DNA of 32,997 bases from Butyrivibrio sp. (GTDB lineage Bacteria; Bacillota; Clostridia; Lachnospirales; Lachnospiraceae). Under the pieces are notes generated by a model. That model made no database searches. It was not told the DNA's origin and worked only from the letters and a program-made list of their open reading frames with translations. The translations under genes were made by a program, and so were the position numbers. This document shows, piece after piece, positions 1 to 8,438 of the stretch. Position 1 is the first letter of the stretch. Each line of letters starts with the position of its first letter. The stretch spans positions 1-32,997 of the forward strand of contig JAAVHB010000004.1 of the NCBI GenBank assembly GCA_014799955.1. The letters are read 5' to 3'.

Positions 1-555
1 CTCATCGGAGCTTGCACGGTTGAGAGCGCCTGTGGGCTCGTCGGCAAATATCATCTTGGGATTGTTTATCATACTGCGGCAGATGCAGGCCCTCTGAAGC
101 TGTCCTCCCGACACCTCGTTGATGTCGTTGTCGCCCACGCTGTCGATACCGAGCCTGCGCATAAGCGCTCTGCCGCGCTCCTCGGTCTTCCTGCGGCTCT
201 CCTTATTCTTTTTCGACTTTACCGCAGGGAAAATGATATTGTCAAGCACCGAAAGATTTTTCATCATGTACATCTGCTGAAAAATAAAGCCCATTTCGTC
301 AAGTCTGAGCCTTGCAAGCTCCTTATCACCGAGCTTTGCCGTTTCCCTGCCGTTAAAGAACACCTCGCCTGCGGTCACTCTGTCCATTCCCGAAACGCAG
401 TAAAGCAGCGTACTTTTGCCCGAGCCGGAGGGGCCCATGACCGCTACCATCTCGCCCTCGCCAATCGTCAGGTCAATGTTTTTCAGCACATTGTTCTGAC
501 GCTTGTTCACGATATATGTCTTGCAAAGTCCCTTTGTCTGTAAAACCGTATTCAT
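1..555 (-). CDS. ABC transporter ATP-binding protein (partial, runs off left edge)
   Basis: This is the ATPase subunit of a MacB/LolD/BceA-type ABC transporter, which powers the FtsX-like permease encoded just upstream. Visible motifs are the Walker A loop (GPSGSGKST, near 421-445), the ABC signature SGGQLQRA and Walker B MIFADEPTGALN near the left edge. The H-loop and C-terminus lie outside the window, leaving about 185 residues. The ATG at 553-555 is preceded by AAGGAGG, which fixes the start. It begins 13 bp after the permease stop codon, so the two are one operon. Substrate is unknown: this class includes antimicrobial-peptide resistance modules and lipoprotein or toxin exporters. The family call is secure; the role is not. 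Confidence 0.93.
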   Translation of the reverse strand, partial: MNTVLQTKGLCKTYIVNKRQNNVLKNIDLTIGEGEMVAVMGPSGSGKSTLLYCVSGMDRVTAGEVFFNGRETAKLGDKELARLRLDEMGFIFQQMYMMKNLSVLDNIIFPAVKSKKNKESRRKTEERGRALMRRLGIDSVGDNDINEVSGGQLQRACICRSMINNPKMIFADEPTGALNRASSDE

Positions 556-568
556 TATCTTGTCCTCC

Positions 569-2920
569 TTATTCTATGCTTGCCGTATCGGAAGCCTTGA
601 TTGTTTTTGTGTAAAGTGCGGTCAGGAACGAACCTATGACGGTCACGCCGATGAGAATTGCCGGGCATAGCACAAAAATCTCCACGGGATCAATGGCACA
701 TCTTATACCCGAAACATCACCTATCATAGAGCATATCCAGTTCATCATCGCATTGCTGACCGGCATGAGTACCGCTGTGGACAGGAGACAGGCGAGAATC
801 GACACGAACACAAAGCGGAGCGTATGCTGTCCGATGACGCTGCCATTCCCGATTCCTATCGCTTTCATAAGAGCTATCTCGCTCTTTTCTTTTGAGATGA
901 ACGAGCGCTCCATAAGAATTACAATCATTGCAGTCACGAGCACGGTAATGAGCATTATCATTCGCTTGATAGCATTCAGCGTATCGGACATTTCTGTAAA
1001 GTATTTTATCATATCCGATGTCGAATACACTTGGTCGCCGCCGATAAGCTCTTTAATCTTCTCAATATTATTGTTGATCGTTTCCTTATCGGGATCGCCT
1101 TCAAAATGTATTTGCACGCCCATAGTACCGTTAATTGGCTGATCATCTAATTCAAAGTCCTTATAGAGCTTTGCCGAGTGACCGTTGAAGGAAGAATATC
1201 TTCCGGTGATGATAAATTCATATTCCCTGCCTCCAATTACCGCCGATATTCTGTCGCCAATCTGCGCACCAAGATCATTCATGGCATAGCCCGTCATAGC
1301 AATCTCATCATTCTTCTGCGGGGCGCTGCCCTCGTCACAGCGGAGTGTGTCATCGGTATCACCCTTTATTACTTCAAAGAATATTTTTGCTGTTTTGTCA
1401 CCGTGAGCCGCTTCACAGTTTGCGTTAATTGTAATCGTACAACTTCCGGGCATCCCGTTATCGGCAAGCAGCTTCTCCGTATCCGAAATAATATCTTTAT
1501 AGGTATCCTGTTCGACAAATATGCTTGCGTACGTTTCGACGTCCAGGATATGTGCTTCGCTGGTCGGAACGCCAAACAGCCACAATATCTTCTCGCTTTT
1601 GAGTGTCAGCGCAAAGTTTGACATCATCGTTATCATCAGCATACAAAGCGTGAAAATCACCGTGATGATACCGAAACGCTTCGGAGCGCTCAGTATGTCA
1701 TTAAGTGAGAGAAATCCTGTTGCAGGCAGCTTTGAGTTCCCTAAATGCAGCAGACTCTTTCTGCCGAAACGCTCACCCGTTTGTCCGTCTCTCACAGCAT
1801 CTATCGGAGAGAGCTTTTTTACTCTGCGTGTGCAGCCATAGCAGAACAGCAGAATGATCATAATGACTGCCGCTGAGCTTATCAAGCCCATTGCCGTACC
1901 GCTTTCACTGCCAAGCACCATATTCTCCGATACCGTTTTCATCATCATCATTTGCCCGAGCGGTATCGAACAGAAGAATCCCAAACCTGAGCCGACAACG
2001 GCTATCGCCAGATACTTGACAACGTACAGACCGCGTATGCTGCCGTTGTCAATACCGACCGCTTTCATAACACCTATCTCACGGAATTCCTCGCTTATCG
2101 TAAAGCCGATCGTAAACCGCAGCACCATAAACGCGGTTATCATAAGTACGATGCTGATGACCATCATGATATAGGCTGCGAGCATATCATACAGGTAGAT
2201 GTCCTTTTTTTCATCTTTTGTGGCAACACTTACACTGTCATACTCCTTGGCAAGTTCCCTGATTGCCGATATATCAGAAGTTGTGATATAAAGCTGCTTA
2301 TAATTCATCGCATGAACAGCTTCGTCCTTGTTCAGATAGTCATAATCGGCGGAATTGATAATGAGCATTGGGTTTGAAGCGCTGTCTGAGTTGAACACCG
2401 CACCCTTTAAGCGTCCCATATATTTCAGTGTGAGCCGGCATTCGCCGATTTCCAGTACAATTTCATCTCCCTTTGCAATATCCATATCCTGCAAAAACTG
2501 CGAGGTACAGTAAAAACATCCCCTGTCTACGCTTTCAATGACATTATTTTCCTCATCAAAATATTTGATACCCATTTCATCATCTGAAATCAGCATTGCA
2601 GGGTTGATGAAGTTATCAAGCTTTTTGCCCTTGTGCTTGAAAAATTTCGAGCTGTACACGCAAAGCCAGTTTTCGGTCTTTACTTCATCGACACAGGTCA
2701 TCGCCCTGATTTTTTCCTCGGCGTCATTTTCTCCCGAAATAAACACAACAGCATCGGGAACGCCCGATACGTCAAAATAATGATCGATACCTCCTGTAAC
2801 GGCTATAATATTGTTCACCGCCGCTGCCGCAAACATTGAGCATAAAATGACAAACAGCAGCAGAATGATATTCATGGTTTTCTTGCGTTTCAGATCTTTC
2901 TTCAGTATCCTCCAGAACAT
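569..2920 (-). CDS. ABC transporter permease, FtsX/MacB-like, two FtsX domains
   Basis: A 783-residue membrane protein, partner of the downstream ATPase. It has an N-terminal membrane segment (about 16-35), a large extracytoplasmic region, a first FtsX-like domain (about 243-370) and a second one at the C-terminus (about 655-780). Both FtsX domains carry the family's cytoplasmic coupling motif: EIGVMKAVGI near residue 286 and EIALMKAIGI near residue 685. The duplicated architecture matches long permeases that work with a separate ATPase rather than MacB itself. The ATG at 2918-2920 follows an AGAGG ribosome site. A TATAAT-like box and GTTAA direct repeats lie just upstream. Transported substrate cannot be told from sequence. 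Confidence 0.93.
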   Translation of the reverse strand: MFWRILKKDLKRKKTMNIILLLFVILCSMFAAAAVNNIIAVTGGIDHYFDVSGVPDAVVFISGENDAEEKIRAMTCVDEVKTENWLCVYSSKFFKHKGKKLDNFINPAMLISDDEMGIKYFDEENNVIESVDRGCFYCTSQFLQDMDIAKGDEIVLEIGECRLTLKYMGRLKGAVFNSDSASNPMLIINSADYDYLNKDEAVHAMNYKQLYITTSDISAIRELAKEYDSVSVATKDEKKDIYLYDMLAAYIMMVISIVLMITAFMVLRFTIGFTISEEFREIGVMKAVGIDNGSIRGLYVVKYLAIAVVGSGLGFFCSIPLGQMMMMKTVSENMVLGSESGTAMGLISSAAVIMIILLFCYGCTRRVKKLSPIDAVRDGQTGERFGRKSLLHLGNSKLPATGFLSLNDILSAPKRFGIITVIFTLCMLMITMMSNFALTLKSEKILWLFGVPTSEAHILDVETYASIFVEQDTYKDIISDTEKLLADNGMPGSCTITINANCEAAHGDKTAKIFFEVIKGDTDDTLRCDEGSAPQKNDEIAMTGYAMNDLGAQIGDRISAVIGGREYEFIITGRYSSFNGHSAKLYKDFELDDQPINGTMGVQIHFEGDPDKETINNNIEKIKELIGGDQVYSTSDMIKYFTEMSDTLNAIKRMIMLITVLVTAMIVILMERSFISKEKSEIALMKAIGIGNGSVIGQHTLRFVFVSILACLLSTAVLMPVSNAMMNWICSMIGDVSGIRCAIDPVEIFVLCPAILIGVTVIGSFLTALYTKTIKASDTASIE

Positions 2921-2964
2921 AGTGCATACCTCTTTTCATTTATTCGGTTTTCTCTATGTTCTGA

Positions 2965-3000
2965 ATTATAACATATCAATTCTTAACAAATCTTTAACTT
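2965..3000 (-). promoter_or_regulatory. Probable promoter with GTTAA direct repeats upstream of the ABC operon
   Basis: On the minus strand a TATAAT box (2965-2970) lies about 45 bp upstream of the permease start. Two GTTAA repeats (complement of 2983-2987 and 2994-2998) are spaced 11 bp apart where the -35 region should be, and no good -35 hexamer is present. Direct repeats with one-helical-turn spacing over a weak -35 are usual for OmpR-type response regulators, which commonly control ABC modules of this kind. The regulator itself is not in the window; the operator role is inference. Confidence 0.45.
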
Positions 3001-3028
3001 TTTCCGGAACGTAAAGATGAATAAATTT

Positions 3029-3064
3029 AAGGGAGCCCTGCCGGATTTCCCGTCAGAGCTCCCC
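3029..3064 (-). terminator. Terminator after the sigma/anti-sigma operon
   Basis: An imperfect hairpin closed by GGGAGC/GCTCCC with an inner CGG/CCG stem, followed on the minus strand by an A/T-rich tract (TTAAATTTATT). It sits between the stop of the anti-sigma-like gene and the promoter of the ABC operon, the expected place for a terminator. The U-run is weak. Confidence 0.6.
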
Positions 3065-3091
3065 ATATTTAGGAAGTCTATTACGCTGTTT

Positions 3092-4117
3092 TTAATCTGC
3101 TGCGTCTGCATCGTCTATTATTCCTATTTCGTCCTCGCCGTCGAATTTCAGGCGCTCTCCTTCCTGATAGACAAGCTCGTAGCCCTTATGGTTTTCTATT
3201 ACATATTTCTTGAACTGCACGGTTTGCTCCTCTCCGATGAAAAAGGCCTTTCCGCTGTTCAGAATATTCGTAATCAGATACCCGTCGTCCGTAAGCCAGA
3301 AGGAGCTGTCCTTAAATCCAAGCAACGGAATATCCAGACTGATTCTTATTGTTGACGGAAGAGTATGCTCGTTCAAATCCGCCGCCCGGGCTTCTCTGTT
3401 GTCAAAAATCAGACTCCGTATTACGTTTACGTCAACACTGTCATATTCTATTGCGGAAAGCACGTTAATATGCGGTTCGTAATAATAGTCTACCGGACCG
3501 AACGTCATGTTTTCCTCAAGGCTCATAGCGTCGAGAAACTCTCCAAGAGTTGCTGAGCGGTATCCGCTGTCAATATAGACATAGTTTCCTTCGTATCCAT
3601 CAATTTGCACCGCAACGGCGCAGTCCTTAAGTACGCCCTTTATCTCAAAAGCTCTGCCGGTAACGGTCCGCAGCATATCGTCATTTTCCGCAGCCAAGTC
3701 AAATCCCCTCAGAGTATACTCGCCTATATACTCCCCGAGCTGTTCCTCCGATACGGAAACGGATTTTGAAGAATACTGCTCCTCGCCAAACAGCAACGTG
3801 TGATACTTCTCGGTGACAGTCATTTCTTCCCATTTTATATATGATGGGTCGGAAATATCAACAGCATCGGGATGCATAACCTTATCATCCGTATAATACC
3901 GTGTTCCGAGAACCGTATTTTCCGTATTCCCGTCTGAAGGGGCAATTCTTTGTATTCCGAAAAAGACAAGCGCCGCTGACAAAACGCAGGCGGCAGCCGC
4001 CCCGAATTTGATAATAAGAGAAGCCGAATCTTTTTTCCGTGCTCTGAGCTCGCCGACCTTTTCCACCATATCGGCATCCAGCCCGTTTAAAGCATTGTTA
4101 ATTATTGTTTGCTTCAT
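3092..4117 (-). CDS. Single-pass membrane protein, probable anti-sigma factor partner
   Basis: A 341-residue protein with a short N-terminal cytoplasmic part (about 33 residues), one membrane segment (about 35-53) and a roughly 285-residue extracytoplasmic domain I do not recognise. Its start codon overlaps the stop of the sigma gene as ATGA (4114-4117), indicating translational coupling. Family knowledge: a one-TM protein coupled to an ECF sigma factor usually holds the sigma inactive at the membrane and senses an outside signal. No zinc-binding HxxxCxxC motif is visible, so this would not be a ZAS-type anti-sigma. The anti-sigma role rests on context and topology only. Confidence 0.75.
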   Translation of the reverse strand: MKQTIINNALNGLDADMVEKVGELRARKKDSASLIIKFGAAAACVLSAALVFFGIQRIAPSDGNTENTVLGTRYYTDDKVMHPDAVDISDPSYIKWEEMTVTEKYHTLLFGEEQYSSKSVSVSEEQLGEYIGEYTLRGFDLAAENDDMLRTVTGRAFEIKGVLKDCAVAVQIDGYEGNYVYIDSGYRSATLGEFLDAMSLEENMTFGPVDYYYEPHINVLSAIEYDSVDVNVIRSLIFDNREARAADLNEHTLPSTIRISLDIPLLGFKDSSFWLTDDGYLITNILNSGKAFFIGEEQTVQFKKYVIENHKGYELVYQEGERLKFDGEDEIGIIDDADAAD

Positions 4118-4674
4118 AAAATATATCCCTCCTTTATAAGGTGCTCCCTGAGTCTGCGTCTCGTGCGGTACAGCATACTTTTAGCCTTTGCCTCGCTCAT
4201 ACCGCAGTAAGCCGCCGCTTTTTTGAGCGAATCCATATAATAATACCGTCCGATAAAAAGGCTGCGCGCCTCCTCGGGAATTCCGCGAAGATAAACATTG
4301 ATTGCCTCCACGAGCTGACTAAGCTCCATATCCTCGTCCACCCGGTCATTGTCGGAAATACATTCTTCAAGCTCCGACAGCGACACGGCGTACGCTCCGC
4401 CAAACCTCTTTTGGCAATACTTTTTCTCCGCCCGCTTTACGCATATCCGCCGCACCAGCATAACAAGATACGTCCTCAGGACCTCCGGTTTGTGAGGAGG
4501 AATGGAATTCCACGCCGCAAGATAAGCTTCGTTTACGCACTCTTTGCAATCCTCGGTATCACGGAGAATGTTATACGCGATTTTTGCGAGATAGCGTCCG
4601 TACTTTTTTTGGCTTTGCTCTATCGCTTTTTCGTCACGGTTCAGGTAAAGCCCGACAATCTCATTATCCTGCAT
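4114..4674 (-). CDS. RNA polymerase sigma factor, ECF (sigma-70 family)
   Basis: A 186-residue sigma factor of the extracytoplasmic-function size class. The region 2 helix (QKKYGRYLAKIAYNILRD, with TEDCKECVNEAYLAAW following) binds core polymerase and the -10 element. The C-terminal region 4 helix-turn-helix (SLKKAAAYCGMSEAKAKSML then RTRRRLREHL) contacts the -35. I chose the ATG at 4672-4674 because GGAGGAGG lies about 8 bases upstream; the open frame extends 13 codons further without a better ribosome site. It ends with TGA overlapping the next gene's ATG. The targets are unknown. Confidence 0.92.
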   Translation of the reverse strand: MQDNEIVGLYLNRDEKAIEQSQKKYGRYLAKIAYNILRDTEDCKECVNEAYLAAWNSIPPHKPEVLRTYLVMLVRRICVKRAEKKYCQKRFGGAYAVSLSELEECISDNDRVDEDMELSQLVEAINVYLRGIPEEARSLFIGRYYYMDSLKKAAAYCGMSEAKAKSMLYRTRRRLREHLIKEGYIL

Positions 4675-4786
4675 CCTGTTTCCTCCTCCCGTTTCGTTTT
4701 CAGGCGCCTTCACTTATATATCTACGTTTTCCTTGCCGTCGGTTTTATAATACCATATTATTTTTCATAAATTCTGCCGAATAATA

Positions 4787-4822
4787 AAAAACCGTCCTCC
4801 CGCGAACGGTAAGGACGGTTTT
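4787..4822. terminator. Bidirectional terminator-like hairpin between divergent genes
   Basis: AAAACCGTCC pairs with GGACGGTTTT around a 16-base loop, giving U-runs in both directions. It is unusual in lying upstream of both divergent genes (the sigma operon to the left, yihY to the right), where nothing obvious ends. It may insulate the two promoters from each other or act in a leader. Confidence 0.65.
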
Positions 4823-4843
4823 ATCTGCTATTTTATTTACGGC

Positions 4844-4872
4844 TTGCTAAATTCGCAAATATTGAATATACT
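4844..4872 (+). promoter_or_regulatory. Sigma-A-type promoter of yihY
   Basis: TTGCTA (4844-4849), a 17-bp spacer and TATACT (4867-4872). Transcription would begin near 4879, which rules out translation starts upstream of that point and supports the ATG at 4907. Confidence 0.75.
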
Positions 4873-4906
4873 GTTTATGGTAGAAATAATTGAAAAGGAT
4901 ATTTAT

Positions 4907-5770
4907 ATGAAGCTTTTTGCCTCGATAGCGGTTATCGCAAACAAAATCAAAAAGGATTATGTAAGCGCCTTTGCGGCGCAGTCCTCTCTTTTTATAATTA
5001 TGAGCTTCGTGCCGTTTCTGCTGCTGCTCATGATGCTTATTAAATATACCCCGCTCACGGAGGAGACGCTTCTTACCGTGATAAACAATATAGCGCCCGA
5101 CGCTTTCAAGGCGAGCCTGAGCTCAATGGTTCACGAAATTTACTTAAACGTGAATCCCACCGCATTCCTGATCGTTATCGTATCCGTGCTGTGGACGGCG
5201 GGAAAGGGCTTTAACTCTCTTATAGAGGGGCTTAACTCCGTGTTTGACATTACCGAGCACAGAAACGGTTTCGTGCTGAGGCTTTATTCGATTCTTTATA
5301 CGCTCGTTTTTGCCGTTATCATCGTCCTGTGCCTGATTATATTCATTCTCGGCTCGCTGATTCTTGATTTTTTCAACAAGCATCTGCCGTTTGTCGGACG
5401 GATAATCGAAACCATAATGAATCTGAGGACGCTGATATCCGTACTGCTTTTTACGCTCTTTTTCACGTTTTTGTATGTGGCGATTCCGAGCAGGCATACC
5501 AAAATCAAGCGCCAGATTCCCGGAGCCCTGTTCTCGGCAGTGGGCTGGACGGGATTTTCGTTCTTTTTTTCGCTGTATGTAAACTTTTCCCAAAATCTCT
5601 CGATACTTTACGGAAGCCTTGCGACCATAGTCTGCGCTATGCTCTGGCTCTATGTCTGTATGTTTATATTCCTTATCGGCGCGGAAATAAACCTCTATGT
5701 CGAGCAGTGGAACACGGACAAATCCGTCGAAAATGCAACCGACATCACTCACTCTGATACACATCAATAA
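4907..5770 (+). CDS. YihY/BrkB-family inner membrane protein
   Basis: A 287-residue polytopic membrane protein. It begins with the typical cytosolic helix (KKDYVSAFAAQSSLFI) and has about six membrane segments, with the family features FNSLIEGLNSVFD and a C-terminal YVCMFIFLIGAEINLYVE segment. The family was once annotated as RNase BN by mistake; its function is unknown. The ATG at 4907 is preceded by AAAAGGA with 7-base spacing. Open frame upstream overlaps the promoter and is not used. The 3' end overlaps the convergent SpoIID gene by 26 bp. Confidence 0.9.
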   Translation: MKLFASIAVIANKIKKDYVSAFAAQSSLFIIMSFVPFLLLLMMLIKYTPLTEETLLTVINNIAPDAFKASLSSMVHEIYLNVNPTAFLIVIVSVLWTAGKGFNSLIEGLNSVFDITEHRNGFVLRLYSILYTLVFAVIIVLCLIIFILGSLILDFFNKHLPFVGRIIETIMNLRTLISVLLFTLFFTFLYVAIPSRHTKIKRQIPGALFSAVGWTGFSFFFSLYVNFSQNLSILYGSLATIVCAMLWLYVCMFIFLIGAEINLYVEQWNTDKSVENATDITHSDTHQ

Positions 5771-8075
5771 GCTCTATGCCGTCAAAGAAAAATTTCAGTA
5801 TTTCATCATAGCTCATTCCCGACGCAACCATATTTGACACCGCGTTCTGGCTCATCCCTATCCCGTGGCCGTAACCTCCTCCGGTAATGTCATAGCCAAC
5901 TTCGCCGTCCTCCTCATATTCCTCAAACATGCAATAGGCGCTCGGAAGTATGTAAAAGGTGGTCGTATCGCCTTTCAGGAGCGTAATCGGATTGTCCCTC
6001 GGGCTTAAAAGGTATCTTATGTTAAGCTCGTTTACAACCCTTACGACAGCCTCCGTGCCGTATATAACCATTGCCGTTATCGCTCCGCCCGTGCTTCTCT
6101 CAAGAACCTCTATTTTTGTAACCTTACCGACATTCCTTATTTCCTCGCTCACCCATTCGCCGTTCTTCTGAATCTGAATATTTGCGGGGTTGGCGCAGTA
6201 CCTCGAATAAATATATTCGTTTACGCTCGTGCTTATCTCGGAATAGGACATTCTGACCTTCCACCTGTAATACCCGAAGCCGTAATCAAAATCCTTTTCG
6301 TCCGTATTTTTTATGAATTCCGCAAAGCTTTCCTCTGAGGACAAATTCATATCCTTATGCTCGGGATTCACGCTTTTGGCAAGAAGATACGGGGTTCCTC
6401 CGGTGTTTCCTCCCCATACCGAGGTATCCGATGTGCTGCCGCAGGAGGTAGAATAGTAATATGTCGATATGGGATTGCCGTCATACGCCGCCACCTCGCC
6501 GTAGGTTTCCCTTACAGCCTCCGTCGAGTCCTCCTGCTCATTCACGTTATTGTATACCTGAAAATTAACGCTGTCGTCCACATGCGCTCCGTATTTTGCG
6601 TAGGAATTCCCCTTAAGCTGCCTGTATGCGTAGCTTCTCGCGCAGACCGCCTGAACCTTTAGCGCCTCGACTCCGAAGCGGTTGGGCATCTCGCTCGGAA
6701 CCACGGCGTACAGATATTCCTCTATCAGAACGTCGTTTACCAGAACAAGTCCCTCGTCGTATTCCGCCACCTCAAGCCTTCCGCGGTATTCGGGAGCGCC
6801 CTGAGCCTTTTCAACGCTCATCACCCTGATTTTTCCGCCTATGTCCTTAGGCTCCACGATAACGCGCCCCTGCTCCAGAAGCGAAGCTCCCTTGTATATG
6901 TCCACAATATCACCAGCCTTATGGACTTCCTCTTTATCCCCGCACCTGACCGTAAAATCCGTCGTTCCGGTCAGCGAAACTCTTTCGTGAAAAATAGAAG
7001 TAAAGCCCGTAGACATAACGAGAACCCTTATGTTGTCCGCGGTAAGCGTCCTCGAAATCACGGCAGCGCAGATTTTGCGGTCGGCGACAACAAAATCCGA
7101 CAAATCATATCCGACAAGGATTTCCGACGGATTTACCTCCTCGATTATTCCGTAGGTCTTATATACGTGAAAGTCGTCGTCAAGCTCCAGAACGCCGTAA
7201 TTTTCAAGCTCTATCCTATTATCCGATACCATGAGCACCTTACCGCCTATCGTATCGTTTTTGAGCGAAACCGATTTTACTCTCCCGCCGCTCATATATA
7301 TATCTCCGATGGTCTGTGAAAAATCAAGTTCAAGCTTTCCGACCGCAAACTCCCTTTTTATTCCTCCGATATACGCGACAAGGCGGTTATCTCTGCCCTC
7401 CTCAAGCCACACGTTGCGGTACACGACGTCGTCCGAAAGCTTGATGATTACGTTGATAATCTCGTTGTTTTTGACATACGCAAGAATTTTGCAGTCTATA
7501 TACCGGTCAAGCGCAAGTCCTTCAAAGCCGTAAACTCCGTTCGTGGTTATCGCCTGCCATTTTGCCGCCTGCTCCGTGTTTGAGGGCGTGCCGGATATTA
7601 TAAGCTCCTCCTGCTTCACTCCGCTTTCAGAGCCGTATACCGCCGCAAGATATTTGTAGATTTCATTGAAATCCTCTTTTGTTATTTTTTTATTCTCTTT
7701 ATATTTAAAAGGATTGATTCCCGTTGCCTCGTCCGCCGCTTCGCCGGAAATTCCCTTTACCGTGAAATACTGCCGCAAATCTCCGTAGGTGAAGGCCTTG
7801 TATGCCTCCTTTTCGCTTCCGAAATCACCATAGCCCTTTGCCTTCATAAAATTTATGTATTTTTCATACCACTCTCCGCTGCCCTTGCCGTCAAAGCAAT
7901 CCGGCGCCTGTTCGGCTCCCGCCTTGTCCGTTTCCAGAAGAACAAGCATTTTGGACGCGATGCTTCTGGATATACGGTTGTCCTCCCTGCGCCCCATTGA
8001 CAAAATAAGCAGCGCGGCGGTCAGCGAGAACACTCCTGCAACCGTAACGATAAGAAGTAATCTTTTTTTATACAT
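5745..8075 (-). CDS. SpoIID/LytB-domain protein with long N-terminal extension
   Basis: A 776-residue protein with an N-terminal signal or anchor segment (about 7-27). An unfamiliar region of about 400 residues follows, then a SpoIID domain from about residue 430 to the end (LVLVNDVLIEEYLYAVVPSE, ALKVQAVCARSYAY, and the C-terminal GGGYGHGIGMSQ motif). SpoIID-type proteins are lytic transglycosylases or amidase enhancers acting on peptidoglycan; true SpoIID is about 340 residues, so this one is twice the usual length. The extension suggests a vegetative wall enzyme rather than the engulfment SpoIID. The ATG follows GGGGGAGC. The stop is TGA and overlaps yihY tail to tail. Confidence 0.9.
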   Translation of the reverse strand: MYKKRLLLIVTVAGVFSLTAALLILSMGRREDNRISRSIASKMLVLLETDKAGAEQAPDCFDGKGSGEWYEKYINFMKAKGYGDFGSEKEAYKAFTYGDLRQYFTVKGISGEAADEATGINPFKYKENKKITKEDFNEIYKYLAAVYGSESGVKQEELIISGTPSNTEQAAKWQAITTNGVYGFEGLALDRYIDCKILAYVKNNEIINVIIKLSDDVVYRNVWLEEGRDNRLVAYIGGIKREFAVGKLELDFSQTIGDIYMSGGRVKSVSLKNDTIGGKVLMVSDNRIELENYGVLELDDDFHVYKTYGIIEEVNPSEILVGYDLSDFVVADRKICAAVISRTLTADNIRVLVMSTGFTSIFHERVSLTGTTDFTVRCGDKEEVHKAGDIVDIYKGASLLEQGRVIVEPKDIGGKIRVMSVEKAQGAPEYRGRLEVAEYDEGLVLVNDVLIEEYLYAVVPSEMPNRFGVEALKVQAVCARSYAYRQLKGNSYAKYGAHVDDSVNFQVYNNVNEQEDSTEAVRETYGEVAAYDGNPISTYYYSTSCGSTSDTSVWGGNTGGTPYLLAKSVNPEHKDMNLSSEESFAEFIKNTDEKDFDYGFGYYRWKVRMSYSEISTSVNEYIYSRYCANPANIQIQKNGEWVSEEIRNVGKVTKIEVLERSTGGAITAMVIYGTEAVVRVVNELNIRYLLSPRDNPITLLKGDTTTFYILPSAYCMFEEYEEDGEVGYDITGGGYGHGIGMSQNAVSNMVASGMSYDEILKFFFDGIELIDVYQSE

Positions 8076-8123
8076 AAGAAGCTCCCCCTAAAAACTATGG
8101 CTTGTTCAATTCTATTACGGCTA

Positions 8124-8357
8124 TAATAAAAATAGACCTGTTTCCAGGTCTATTTTTATATGCCCCAAAATGCCGGTTCCTATGATTTTGACGCCTAGCC
8201 ACAGCTAGGTGGGTAACCGCAAATAAGCTTCTGCCTTCCACTGCAAAACGGAGGCCTGACATCCACTTAAAGATATAGGAATCCCTTTAATCAAATGTAG
8301 GTTCAAAACTATAGGAATTATCGAACATTTCAGGAAACATACCTAAGCTTTATCATA
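8124..8357 (-). ncRNA. Structured stand-alone small RNA (6S-like or raiA-motif-like candidate)
   Basis: An intergenic RNA of about 230 nt with its own promoter and terminator and no start codon with a ribosome site. The ends form a long interrupted helix. Minus-strand 8340-8322 pairs with 8176-8158 over about 17 pairs including G-U. Then 8317-8303 pairs with 8191-8177, 13 of 15 positions. Inside lie hairpins closed by TTAAAG/CTTTAA, by GCCTCC/GGAAGGC, and CCTAGC-TGTG-GCTAGG (8194-8209). A long closing rod fits 6S RNA, but the branched interior fits a compact multi-stem RNA such as the raiA motif better. I cannot settle the class by eye. Its existence as an RNA gene is well supported. Confidence 0.72.
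8126..8157 (-). terminator. Intrinsic terminator of the small RNA
   Basis: A 13-bp stem, AAAAATAGACCTG with CAGGTCTATTTTT around a TTTC loop, followed on the minus strand by a U-run. It directly follows the closing helix of the RNA and separates it from the SpoIID-domain gene. It is symmetric and could work in both directions. Confidence 0.85.
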
Positions 8358-8362
8358 AACTT

Positions 8363-8391
8363 AGTATACTATATCCTATGCGTTTTTTCAA
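8363..8391 (-). promoter_or_regulatory. Sigma-A-type promoter of the small RNA
   Basis: On the minus strand: TTGAAA (complement of 8386-8391), a 17-bp spacer and TATACT (complement of 8363-8368). The predicted start is near 8356. The boxes are close to consensus, as expected for an abundant stable RNA. Confidence 0.8.
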
Positions 8392-8438
8392 CATAAAATG
8401 CAAAAAATACAAAGTAAAACAATGGAAAAAACAGGCTT

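Noticed and set aside
4844-4906. Upstream starts (TTG 4844, ATG 4878) for yihY
   Set aside because: They overlap the promoter or the expected transcription start and lack a ribosome site; ATG 4907 has AAAAGGA at good spacing.
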